Of a stretch of DNA of 18,487 bases, positions 1 to 6,634 are shown piece by piece; position 1 is the stretch's first letter; each line of letters begins with the position of its first letter. This DNA comes from Xanthomonas translucens pv. translucens DSM 18974. GTDB lineage: Bacteria; Pseudomonadota; Gammaproteobacteria; Xanthomonadales; Xanthomonadaceae. The notes below the pieces were generated by a model. The model was not told the origin of the DNA. It was given only the letters and a program-made list of their open reading frames with translations, and ran no database searches. Where the stretch lies: the NCBI RefSeq assembly GCF_000331775.1, contig NZ_CAPJ01000285.1:1-18487 (forward strand). The letters run 5' to 3'. A program made the position numbers and the translations under genes.

Positions 1-477
1 GGCAGCGTGTTCGCGGTCACCGTGGCGCTGGGCGACGCCGCCGCCGCGGCGCAGGCGCAGGCGCCGACCGCGGTGGCCAGCGACAACGGCGACGACCCGA
101 TCCTGCACGGCTGCCGGGTGTGGTGCATCGACGACGATCCACGCGTCTGCGAGGCCAGCCGCGCGCTGCTGGAACGCTGGGCGTGCCGGGTGGAACTGGC
201 GGCCGGCCCGGAGCAGGCGCTGGCCGCAGCGCAAGCGGCGCAGGCGCCGGAGCTGGTGCTGCTGGACGTGCGCATGGGCGAGCGCGCCGGCCCGGCCTTG
301 TTCGCCCAGCTGTGCGGGCGTTGGAACGCCGAACCGCGGGTGATCCTGGTCACCGCCGAACCGGATCCGGCGCTGCGCGCGCTGGCCCAGGAACAGGGCT
401 GGGGCTTCCTGTCTAAGCCGGTACGCGCGCCGGCGCTGCGCGCGCTGATGACGCAGATGCTCTTGCGCCGTGGCTGA
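1..477 (+). CDS. Hybrid sensor histidine kinase, C-terminal part (receiver domain), 5' truncated by the window
   Basis: Only the 3' end is present; the reading frame is open from base 1. The first residues (GSVFAVTVALG) look like the last strand of a HATPase_c kinase domain. After an Ala/Gln-rich linker of about 25 residues comes a receiver domain. It shows the acidic pocket (IDDDP, codons near 127-141), the phospho-acceptor Asp in LVLLDVRM (codon 265-267), a Thr in LVTAEP, and the conserved Lys in LSKPV (codon 415-417). Kinases that end in such a receiver, including the CrbS/MxtR and NahK/ErcS' types, often work with a NarL-type regulator. One is encoded nearby at 1084-1722 on the other strand. 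The MxtR/CrbS-type assignment is inference, because the N-terminal sensor half lies outside the window. The hybrid-kinase identity is well supported. Confidence 0.85.
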   Translation, partial: GSVFAVTVALGDAAAAAQAQAPTAVASDNGDDPILHGCRVWCIDDDPRVCEASRALLERWACRVELAAGPEQALAAAQAAQAPELVLLDVRMGERAGPALFAQLCGRWNAEPRVILVTAEPDPALRALAQEQGWGFLSKPVRAPALRALMTQMLLRRG

Positions 478-647
478 GCCACCCCCTGCCGCAGCATCAG
501 CCCGTCTCCCAGCGGGAGAGGGGGTGGGGTGAGGGTCCGGCGCGAAGCGACTTGCGGGGTTTGGGCGCACGAGGCTGCGCCCTGTCATCCGGCCCTGCGG
601 GCCATGGTCCCAGTGGGAGAAGGAATAGCCCTGCTGTGCCGCGTCGC
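478..647. repeat. Convergent intergenic region with composite hairpin repeats
   Basis: This stretch separates the 3' ends of two convergent genes and carries several short inverted repeats. They are TCTCCC-AGC-GGGAGA at 505-519, followed by a G-rich run GGGGGTGGGGTGAGGG; a GGCGCA/TGCGCC pair near 565-583; GGCCC-TGC-GGGCC near 591-603; and a closing CAGTGGGAGAAGG motif. Sequences of this style are common between genes in xanthomonads and pseudomonads. The hairpins could act as a bidirectional terminator, but none has a clear U-tract. No gene is supported here. Confidence 0.5.
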
Positions 648-989
648 TCACCACTCGCGCGGCGCGATCAACTCCTCGGCGTCGGCATTATCGAAACCAT
701 ACGTCTTGGCGATGTACAGGAAGTCCACGCCGATGTTGTCGCGCGCGGCGGTCTCGATCTCGCTGTCGTGCGCCTCGAACTCCAGCGCCAGGGCGTTGAA
801 TTCCTCGGTGGCGGCATGGGTGAGCCGGTACAACGCCGGCAGGTCCGGCGGGGCCTGCGCCTCGATCGCCTCGCACAGCCGCAACAGGATCTTCTGACCC
901 TTGCCGACCAGGAAGGAAGGAAAATAATCGTCGTCCAGCATTTCCTGCAGGAACGGGTAGTAGGCGATCTGCTCGTTGCGGATAGGCAT
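648..989 (-). CDS. DUF5713 family protein (function unknown)
   Basis: A 113-residue, acidic, probably cytoplasmic protein without signal peptide or membrane segment. It starts MPIRNEQIAYYPFLQEML and has the family pattern of an aromatic N-terminus (YYPFLQEMLDDDYFP), a central LYRLTHAATEEFN stretch, an acidic EFEAHDSEIETAAR segment, and a conserved ending (IAKTYGF, then ADAEELIAPREW). The family match is by recognition of these blocks; no biochemical role is known to me. The ATG at 987-989 is preceded on the minus strand by AAAGGG about 10 nt upstream, an acceptable ribosome site. The gene sits alone between a hybrid kinase (convergent) and a response regulator gene upstream in the same direction, 94 bp away. 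It may be cotranscribed with that regulator, but the hairpin between them makes this uncertain. Confidence 0.75.
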   Translation of the reverse strand: MPIRNEQIAYYPFLQEMLDDDYFPSFLVGKGQKILLRLCEAIEAQAPPDLPALYRLTHAATEEFNALALEFEAHDSEIETAARDNIGVDFLYIAKTYGFDNADAEELIAPREW

Positions 990-1006
990 GGTTGTGGATC
1001 CCTTTC

Positions 1007-1027
1007 CGCCCGCAGGAAGCGCGGGCG
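1007..1027 (-). terminator. Possible hairpin terminator after the NarL-type regulator
   Basis: A perfect 7-bp inverted repeat CGCCCGC/GCGGGCG with a 7-nt loop lies 57 bp beyond the regulator stop codon (minus direction) and just upstream of the DUF5713 gene. There is no T-run after it, so it may be an attenuating hairpin or a chance GC-rich palindrome. Confidence 0.3.
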
Positions 1028-1083
1028 CCAGTGCATAGCATCGCGTATCCGGGCGCCGCAGAAAACGCTCCGGCAGCGGCGGT

Positions 1084-1722
1084 TCACCCCTCGCCTTCCG
1101 GCTCCAGCGCCTTGACCAGCACCGCGGCCTGGGTGCGGCTGTGGCATTCGAGCTTCTTCAGGATCGCCGTCACATGCACCTTCACCGTGTTCTCGGCCAG
1201 GCCCAGTTCGTAGGCGATCTGTTTGTTGAGCAGGCCGTCGGCCAGGCACAGCAGCACGCGGAATTGCTGCGGGGTCAGCTGCGCCAGGCGTGCGGCCAGT
1301 TGCGCGTCGGCCTCCGAGCGCGCCGCGGTCAACGGCGGGAACCAGGTGCCGCCGTCGAGCACCGCCGCCACCGCGATGCCGATGGTCTCGGCCGGCGACG
1401 ACTTGGGGATGAAACCGGCCGCGCCGAACTGCTGCGCGCGGCGGATCACCCGTGGGTGATCGTTGGAGGAGATCACCACCACCGGCACGTCCGGGCGTTC
1501 GCCGCGCACGTGCAGCAGCGCCGAGAAGCCGCGTGCGCCGGGCATCGCCAGGTCCAGCAGGACCAGGTCGACGTCGGCCTGCGCGGCCAGCGCGGCATCC
1601 AGCGTGGCGGCGCTGGCCGCTTCGGTCACCCGCGCGCGCGGCAAGGCCTGGCGCAACGCGTGCAGCACCGCGGCGCGGAACAGGGGATGGTCGTCGGCGA
1701 CCAGAATCGTAGGCGCATCCAT
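1084..1722 (-). CDS. NarL/FixJ-family response regulator (ErdR/CrbR-like)
   Basis: 212 residues with two domains. An N-terminal receiver covers about residues 4-120, with ADDHPLF acidic pocket, phospho-acceptor Asp57 in LVLLDLAMPG, Ser85 in VVISSND and Lys107 in FIPKSSP. A C-terminal LuxR-type helix-turn-helix covers about 147-205, with LTPQQFRVLLCLADG, NKQIAYELGLAENTVKVHV and ILKKLECHSR. It is a DNA-binding transcription regulator switched by phosphorylation. The KSSP block and HTH resemble ErdR/CrbR regulators, which pair with MxtR/CrbS hybrid kinases to control acetate and other C2 metabolism. The truncated hybrid kinase at 1-477 is the obvious candidate partner. The ATG at 1722 begins a consensus receiver (MDAPTILVADDH). 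GGGG touches the ATG directly, so an in-frame GTG two codons upstream (1726-1728) cannot be excluded. The paralogue assignment is inference; the family call is firm. Confidence 0.88.
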   Translation of the reverse strand: MDAPTILVADDHPLFRAAVLHALRQALPRARVTEAASAATLDAALAAQADVDLVLLDLAMPGARGFSALLHVRGERPDVPVVVISSNDHPRVIRRAQQFGAAGFIPKSSPAETIGIAVAAVLDGGTWFPPLTAARSEADAQLAARLAQLTPQQFRVLLCLADGLLNKQIAYELGLAENTVKVHVTAILKKLECHSRTQAAVLVKALEPEGEG

Positions 1723-1900
1723 CCCCACAGTCTGGCATGCGCGGCCGCCCGCGTGCCGCTGCTGCGCCGTTGCACCCTGCTGGCGGCGCTGCCGACGCCG
1801 CGCATGGCCGCGGCCTACCGGCCGCCAATGCCAGCGACGCCGCGGCACCAGGCGTGCGCAGCAGCCCACTGCCGCTTGCTCCTGGCGGACCCGGCGCAAC

Positions 1901-3001
1901 CTACTTGGGAACGGCGGACACGCCCTGGCGCAGCGGATGGCGGCGCATGCTGCTGCGCCAGGCATCCAGGAACTGGCGGCGTTTGAGTGCATCCAGGTAC
2001 ACCAGCAAGCCCGGCCCCAGCGCGATCGGACGAAACGACGGCGGCGCGGCCGGCGCTGCGCCGCCGCCGGGCATCGGCAGGATCGGCTTGAGCTGCGCCT
2101 CACGCGACAGCACCTGCTGGCCGCGCGGCGACAGCAGGTAGTCGAGGAACCGGCGCGCCTCGGCCGCATGCGGCGTATCGCGCGGAATCACCGCGGTGCG
2201 CAGCGCGACCAGGGTGTAGTCCTCCGGCTGCACGATCGCCAGCGGCGCGCCAGTGTCGATCCGCGCCTGCGCGTAGGAACCGAGCACGTTGTAGGCCAGC
2301 AGCAGTTCGCCACGGCTGACCCGGTCCAGCAGCACGCCGGTGCGTTCCTCCAGCACCACCTGGTTGTCGCCCATCGCCGCCAGCAAGGCGCCGGACATGC
2401 TGCCGATCTGCCCGTCCTGGGTCGCGAACAGATAGCCCACGCCGCTGCGCTCCACGTCGTAGGTGCCGATCCTGCCGCGCAGCGGCAGGCCAGGCGCGCG
2501 CAGCAGTTCCAGCAACTGGCGGCGCGTGCGCGGCACTTGCGCCGCCGGCAGCCGCGCCTTGTTGTAGACGATCGCCACCGGCTCGTAGCTGATCCCGAAC
2601 GCCTCGTGCCGCCATTGCGCCCAGGCGGGCAGCGCCTCGGTCTGCGGCGAACGGTGCGCGAGCGCGTGGCCGTCGTTCACCAGCTTGGTCTGCAGGTCCA
2701 TGCTGGCGCTGATCAGCAGGTCGGCGCAGCGCGCGCCGGGCAGCGGATGCAAGTAGCGCTGGTACATGTCCCAGGCGATCACGTCCTGATACACCACCTC
2801 GGTGCGCGGGTGCAGCCGCTGGTAGTCGCCGATCACCGCGGCGAACACCTCGATGTCGGTCGAGCCCTGGATGCACAGCTGCGCCTCGGCGCCGCCCTGC
2901 GCCGGGAAGCGGCGGATGTCGCCGGGCGCGGCCTGCGCGTCGTGAAAAAGAATGCAGCCCAGCAGCAGGAGCGCGGCGCGCAGCGATCGGAGCGAAGTCA
3001 T
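1901..3001 (-). CDS. Periplasmic ABC-type solute-binding protein in the tctDE operon
   Basis: 366 residues. A signal peptide occupies about 1-24 (MTSLRSLRAALLLLGCILFH, then DAQA), with likely cleavage after AQA. The internal LLGC resembles a lipobox, so a lipoprotein is a weaker alternative. The mature protein starts its fold with LCIQGSTDIEVFAAVIGDYQ and contains LLISASMDLQTKLVNDG, a QWRHEAFGISYEPVAIVYNK block, and RTAVIPRDTPHAAEARRFLDYLLSPRG near the end. These are typical of the iron(III)/phosphosugar-type extracellular solute-binding proteins. Its ATG overlaps the tctE stop codon (ATGA, 2998-3001), so it is the third gene of the tctD-tctE operon. No permease or ATPase gene lies nearby. 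A role as ligand-binding co-sensor for TctE, as with PgtC, HptA or BctC, is therefore more likely than transport; this is inference. The ligand is unknown; a carboxylate would fit the context. Confidence 0.85.
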   Translation of the reverse strand: MTSLRSLRAALLLLGCILFHDAQAAPGDIRRFPAQGGAEAQLCIQGSTDIEVFAAVIGDYQRLHPRTEVVYQDVIAWDMYQRYLHPLPGARCADLLISASMDLQTKLVNDGHALAHRSPQTEALPAWAQWRHEAFGISYEPVAIVYNKARLPAAQVPRTRRQLLELLRAPGLPLRGRIGTYDVERSGVGYLFATQDGQIGSMSGALLAAMGDNQVVLEERTGVLLDRVSRGELLLAYNVLGSYAQARIDTGAPLAIVQPEDYTLVALRTAVIPRDTPHAAEARRFLDYLLSPRGQQVLSREAQLKPILPMPGGGAAPAAPPSFRPIALGPGLLVYLDALKRRQFLDAWRSSMRRHPLRQGVSAVPK

Positions 3002-4386
3002 GGATGCAACCTGGGCAGGTGCAGGCTGGCGATCAGGCCGCCGCCGATGCGGTTGGATAGATCGATGCGCCCGCCGTGGCTGTCGACCACGCGCTTGACG
3101 ATCGCTAGGCCGAGTCCGGCACCACCGGCGGCCGCGCCCTCGCCGCGCGCGAAGCGCTCGAACACGCGCTCGGCATCGGCGGCGGCAATGCCGGGGCCGT
3201 GGTCGGCCACGGTCACCACGCATTCGCGCGCCGTGCAGGTCAGCGCCACCTGCAGCACGCCGGCGCCGCCGTACTTGCAGGCGTTGTCGATCAGGTTCTT
3301 GATCGCCTCGCGCAGCAGCAGCGCATCGCCGTGCACCAGCGCCGACTCGCTGGCGATAGCCAGCTGCACGCGCTGCCGCGGTTGCGACTGCGGCAGCGCC
3401 TCGTGCAAGGCCTGGTGCACGACTTCGGCCAGATCCACGCTGGCGTAGCGCTGCAGGTTGGCGCGGTGGATCACGCTGGCGTCGCTGAGCAACTGGTTGA
3501 GCAAGCGGCTCATGTGCGTGGCGTTGCGCTCGATCGCCTCCAGGCTGCGGCGCATGTCGCGCGGGTCGTCGTCGTCCAGCGCCAGTTGCGCCTGCGCGCG
3601 CAATGCCGCCAGCGGCGTGCGCATCTGGTGCGCAGCCTCGGCCATGAACGCGCGCAAGGTCTCGTTGCTGCTCGCCAGGCGCGCCATGAAGCGGTTCAAT
3701 GCCGCCACCATCTGGTGCATTTCCTGCGGCGCGGCCACCGCCAGCGGCTTCAGTTCCGACGGCTCGCGCCGCGACAGGTCGTGCTCGATCCGGTGCAGCG
3801 GGCGCAACGCGCGATACACCCCCAGCCAGACCAGCGCCAGCGACAGCAGCGACAACAGTGCGATCGCGACCAGCGCATGCAGCACCACATCCTGCGCCAG
3901 CGCTTCGCGCGCACGCCGGGTCTGCCCGACCTGCACCCACACCTCGTCCTGGGCCGCGGCCGAGGACACCCGCCGCGCCACCACCGCGAAGCGCACCTGC
4001 TCGCCGCTGTAGTACGCATCGAACAGCCGCGGCGGCGCGCTGGCGCGCGGCAGCGACGGCGCCTTCGGCAGATCGCCGTAGCCGGTGATGGTGCGCCCGC
4101 GCGCATCGAACACGCGGTAGAACACCCGGTCTTCCGGCGCCATCGCCAGCAGGTCCAGCGCCGCGTACGGCAGGTCCACCTGCCATTGCCCCCCGGCCAG
4201 CGCCACCGAATCGACGATCGACAGCGCCGAGGACACCAGCAGGTGGTCGTAAGAACGGTTGGCCGCGCGCTGGCCGTAGTCGCGCGCGGCGAAGAACAGC
4301 GCCACCGCGCCGAGCAGCGAGAGCCCGCCCAGGTACAGCAGCAGCGTGCGCCGGATCGACGGCGCCGGCAGCATGGCCTCAGCCAT
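2998..4386 (-). CDS. tctE: TctE-like sensor histidine kinase
   Basis: 462 residues in the inner membrane. Membrane segments are at about 14-33 (LLLYLGGLSLLGAVALFFAA) and 170-190 (ALVAIALLSLLSLALVW), enclosing a periplasmic domain of about 135 residues of the TctE N-terminal (2CSK_N) type. Then come a linker/HAMP-like region, a HisKA domain with phospho-acceptor His253 in AAHQMRTPLAAL, and HATPase_c with N-box LIDNACKYG (Asn368), G1 DHGPGI (Asp395) and G2 GGAGLGLAIVKRVV. The family senses tri- or dicarboxylates. The chosen ATG (4384-4386) overlaps the end of tctD by 8 bp; an ATG four codons downstream (4374) is an alternative. The gene overlaps the binding-protein gene by 4 bp. In X. campestris pv. 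vesicatoria, TctDE activates the citrate transporter gene citH, and a citH homologue lies divergently here. Confidence 0.9.
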   Translation of the reverse strand: MAEAMLPAPSIRRTLLLYLGGLSLLGAVALFFAARDYGQRAANRSYDHLLVSSALSIVDSVALAGGQWQVDLPYAALDLLAMAPEDRVFYRVFDARGRTITGYGDLPKAPSLPRASAPPRLFDAYYSGEQVRFAVVARRVSSAAAQDEVWVQVGQTRRAREALAQDVVLHALVAIALLSLLSLALVWLGVYRALRPLHRIEHDLSRREPSELKPLAVAAPQEMHQMVAALNRFMARLASSNETLRAFMAEAAHQMRTPLAALRAQAQLALDDDDPRDMRRSLEAIERNATHMSRLLNQLLSDASVIHRANLQRYASVDLAEVVHQALHEALPQSQPRQRVQLAIASESALVHGDALLLREAIKNLIDNACKYGGAGVLQVALTCTARECVVTVADHGPGIAAADAERVFERFARGEGAAAGGAGLGLAIVKRVVDSHGGRIDLSNRIGGGLIASLHLPRLHP

Positions 4387-5092
4387 CGCCGCCGGCGTCC
4401 TGCGGCGTGGCTGGCGATGTATCGATCGCGGCCGCCTCCAGCTTGTAGCCGACCCCGCGCACGGTGACGATGCGCAGCGGCGCGCCGACCAGCTTCTTGC
4501 GCAGGCGCCCGACGTACAACTCGATCGCATTCGGCCCGGCCTCATCGTCGAAGCCGAACAGGCCGTTGCCGATCTCGTCCTTGCCCACCACCTGGCCGAT
4601 TCGCCCGATCAGGATCTCCAGCAGGCGGTATTCGCGATTGGGCAATTCGATCGGCGTCCCATCCAGGCTGACCGTGTGCGCGGCGTTGTCGAAGGCGAAT
4701 CCCCCCAGTTGCACCACCTCGCTGGCGTTGCCGCGGTTGCGCCGCAGCAGCACCCGGCAACGCGCCTCGAACTCGCGGAAATCGAACGGCTTGCCCAGGT
4801 AATCGTCGGCGCCCACGTCCAGCGCCTGTACCCGGTCCTCGATGCCGTCGCGCGCGGTCAGCATCAGCACCGGCGTGGTGTCGCCGCGCTCGCGCAGCCC
4901 GGCCAGCACGCGCAGTCCATCCAGCCCGGGCAGGCCGATGTCCAGCACCACCAGATCGAAGCTCTGGTAGCGCAGCACGCTGGCCGCGCCCAGCCCATCG
5001 CTCTGCCAGTCCACCGCATGCCCGCTGCGGCGCATGCGCCGCACGATCGCATCGGCCAGATCGGCGTTGTCCTCGACTAACAAGAGACGCAT
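4379..5092 (-). CDS. tctD: TctD-like OmpR/PhoB-family response regulator
   Basis: 237 residues. The receiver domain (about 1-115) has LLVEDNADLA, phospho-acceptor Asp51 in LVVLDIGLPGLDG, Thr79 in LMLTARD and Lys101 in DYLGKPFDF. The C-terminal winged helix (about 128-222) has LPNREYRLLEILI, IELYVGRLRKKLVG and VTVRGVGYKL. About 15 extra residues follow the wing, a low-complexity tail (SPATPQDAGGDG). It is the first gene of a leftward operon with tctE and a binding protein, and is divergent from the porin-citH pair it probably controls. The ATG at 5090-5092 matches the family start exactly. The minus-strand sequence before it is a C-rich repeat arm (ending GATTCCCGGCCCCC) without a Shine-Dalgarno motif, so initiation may be leaderless-like, weak or structured. 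Confidence 0.9.
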   Translation of the reverse strand: MRLLLVEDNADLADAIVRRMRRSGHAVDWQSDGLGAASVLRYQSFDLVVLDIGLPGLDGLRVLAGLRERGDTTPVLMLTARDGIEDRVQALDVGADDYLGKPFDFREFEARCRVLLRRNRGNASEVVQLGGFAFDNAAHTVSLDGTPIELPNREYRLLEILIGRIGQVVGKDEIGNGLFGFDDEAGPNAIELYVGRLRKKLVGAPLRIVTVRGVGYKLEAAAIDTSPATPQDAGGDG

Positions 5093-5182
5093 GGGGGCCG
5101 GGAATCGGGAATTGGAGAGTCGGCGATTGTACGAGCAAGCCTAGCGCATCTTCCCCATTCCCGATTGCCCATTCCCGGCCCC
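5093..5182. repeat. Degenerate heptad stem-loop element between tctD and the porin gene
   Basis: The left arm is built of 7-bp steps (GGGGGCC, GGGAATC, GGGAATT, 5093-5113). The right arm is the complementary ATTCCCG, ATTGCCC, ATTCCCG followed by GCCCC (5157-5182). About 43 bp lie between, without the well-conserved core seen in the copies at 6497, 7967 and 9960. It directly abuts the tctD start codon and fills the first part of the 202-bp divergent promoter region. The rest (5183-5294) shows no convincing sigma-70 promoter or TctD box by eye. Confidence 0.65.
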
Positions 5183-5294
5183 GCACCGACAGGTCGATGA
5201 CAGCTATGCCGCACTAGGCTGCAGCCACGCCGGCCCGCGCCTTCCGCTGCGGGCTACCGAGTCATCGACGCGCTACGCGCACCTGGGAGGGTAC

Positions 5295-6491
5295 GTGAAC
5301 CTGAAGAAATTGAGCCTGTGCGGCGCCTGCGCGCTGCTGTCCCTGCCTGCGCTGGCACAGGCCGCCGATGGCGACGACGACGCAGGCCCGGTCACCGCCA
5401 AGATCGGCGGCCGCCTGCACTGGGATTTCGCCCAATTCGACAACGACAATCGCGGCACGCCCAATCCCGACGACACCGAAATCCGCCGGCTGTGGATCGA
5501 CGTGTCCGGCAAGTTCTTCGGCTTCGGCTACAAGGTCGAAGGCGATTTCGCCGGCTTGCAGGACGATTTCAACGGCAAGGGCATCGAGGCCAAGGACGTC
5601 TACCTGACCCGCACCTTCGACGCCGGCACGCTCAGCGTCGGCCAGTTCAAGCAGTACTTCACGCTGGACGACCGCACCGGCTCCAACTTCGGCCAGTTCC
5701 TAGAGCGCAGCGGCGCGGCCAGCACGCTGGCGCCGCTGTACCGCAAGGCGGTGTCGTGGCAAGCCGCCGGCAAGGACTACACCTGGGCCGCCAGCGTCTA
5801 CAGCCTGGAAAGCATCGACGTGTCCAACATCAAGGGCGATGCGTTCGGCGGCCGCGGCACCTGGGCGCCGGGCGCGCGCGAGGGCGACGTGCTGCACCTG
5901 GGTCTGTCGCTGGCGCACGAGCGCTACGACCACCCGGGTGCCAACGGCGCACCGGCGCTGAGCATCCGTCCGCGCCCGGCCGGGCACCTGTCCGACAACA
6001 GCCGCATCACCCTGGCGCGCTTCGCCGATGGCCGCGATACCGACGTGGACAAGTGGTCGCTGGAATACGCGCAGGTGCGCGGCCCGCTGTCGTGGCAGAG
6101 CGAGTTCAGCGGCGGCCTGTTCGACGACGGCGCGCAGCGTGCCGACGTGATGTCCGCCTATGGCTTCGTCAGCTGGTTCGTGACCGGCGAATCGCGCCGC
6201 TACGACAGCAAGACCGGGCGCTTCAACCGCATCAAGCAGGTCAACAACCCGCGTGGCGCGTTCGAACTGGCGCTGCGTTACGACCGCATGTGGGGCACGC
6301 AGCACCTGGACGGCCAGGCGGATTTCCTCGACGCCTCCACCGCCTCGTGGACGCTGGCCGGCAACTGGTATCTCAAGCCGAACCTGCGGCTGATGCTAAA
6401 CCTGATCGACAGCCGCAACCGCGACCATCTGGCCGGTATTACGCTCGATCACACACGTGCGATTACTGGGCGTTTTCAGTATGACTTCTGA
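5295..6491 (+). CDS. OprO/OprP-family outer-membrane porin
   Basis: 398 residues. The signal peptide is MNLKKLSLCGACALLSLPAL followed by AQA, with cleavage near residue 23. An acidic linker (DGDDDAG) leads into alternating amphipathic beta strands such as KIGGRLHWDFAQF, RRLWIDVSGKFFGFGYKVEG and ALRYDRMWG. The chain ends in an aromatic residue (GRFQYDF), the usual outer-membrane assembly signal. The KVEGDFAG, DVYLTRTF and GQFKQYFTLDD blocks match the phosphate-selective porin O/P family. In this position, next to citH and tctDE, it more likely admits citrate or other carboxylates than phosphate; this is inference. The start is GTG at 5295, with GGGAGG (5285-5290) 4 nt upstream. It is followed 5 bp after its stop by a heptad stem-loop element and then citH, probably one transcription unit. 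Confidence 0.88.
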   Translation: MNLKKLSLCGACALLSLPALAQAADGDDDAGPVTAKIGGRLHWDFAQFDNDNRGTPNPDDTEIRRLWIDVSGKFFGFGYKVEGDFAGLQDDFNGKGIEAKDVYLTRTFDAGTLSVGQFKQYFTLDDRTGSNFGQFLERSGAASTLAPLYRKAVSWQAAGKDYTWAASVYSLESIDVSNIKGDAFGGRGTWAPGAREGDVLHLGLSLAHERYDHPGANGAPALSIRPRPAGHLSDNSRITLARFADGRDTDVDKWSLEYAQVRGPLSWQSEFSGGLFDDGAQRADVMSAYGFVSWFVTGESRRYDSKTGRFNRIKQVNNPRGAFELALRYDRMWGTQHLDGQADFLDASTASWTLAGNWYLKPNLRLMLNLIDSRNRDHLAGITLDHTRAITGRFQYDF

Positions 6492-6496
6492 TTTGC

Positions 6497-6601
6497 GGGA
6501 CTCGGGACTCGGGACTCGGGACCCGAAGAACGGAAGTCGGTAACGCTTCAGATCGCGACGTCGCGCTTTTCCGGGTCCCCGGTCCTCGGTCCCCGGTCCC
6601 G
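6497..6601. repeat. Heptad stem-loop element, copy A (core inverted)
   Basis: 105 bp. Four left heptads (GGGACTC three times, then GGGACCC, 6497-6524) are followed by a 49-bp core (6525-6573) and four right heptads (GGTCCCC, GGTCCTC, GGTCCCC, GGTCCCG, 6574-6601). The core holds a small palindrome GCGACGTCGC and, on the minus strand, the conserved ACCGACTTCCGTTC. It begins 5 bp after the porin stop and lies upstream of citH. Compared with copies B and C the core is reversed, and the two arms use different heptad variants. Confidence 0.85.
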
Positions 6602-6634
6602 GCCCTTTTTCCCGCACCACCCAAGGAACTCCCC

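Noticed and set aside
1463..3448. Plus-strand open frame of 661 codons opposite the regulator, binding protein and tctE
   Set aside because: Shadow frame without recognisable domains, covering three well-supported minus-strand genes.
5183..5294. Search for sigma-70, sigma-54 or TctD sites before the porin gene
   Set aside because: No hexamer pair or clear direct or inverted repeat stands out by eye; not reported as a promoter.
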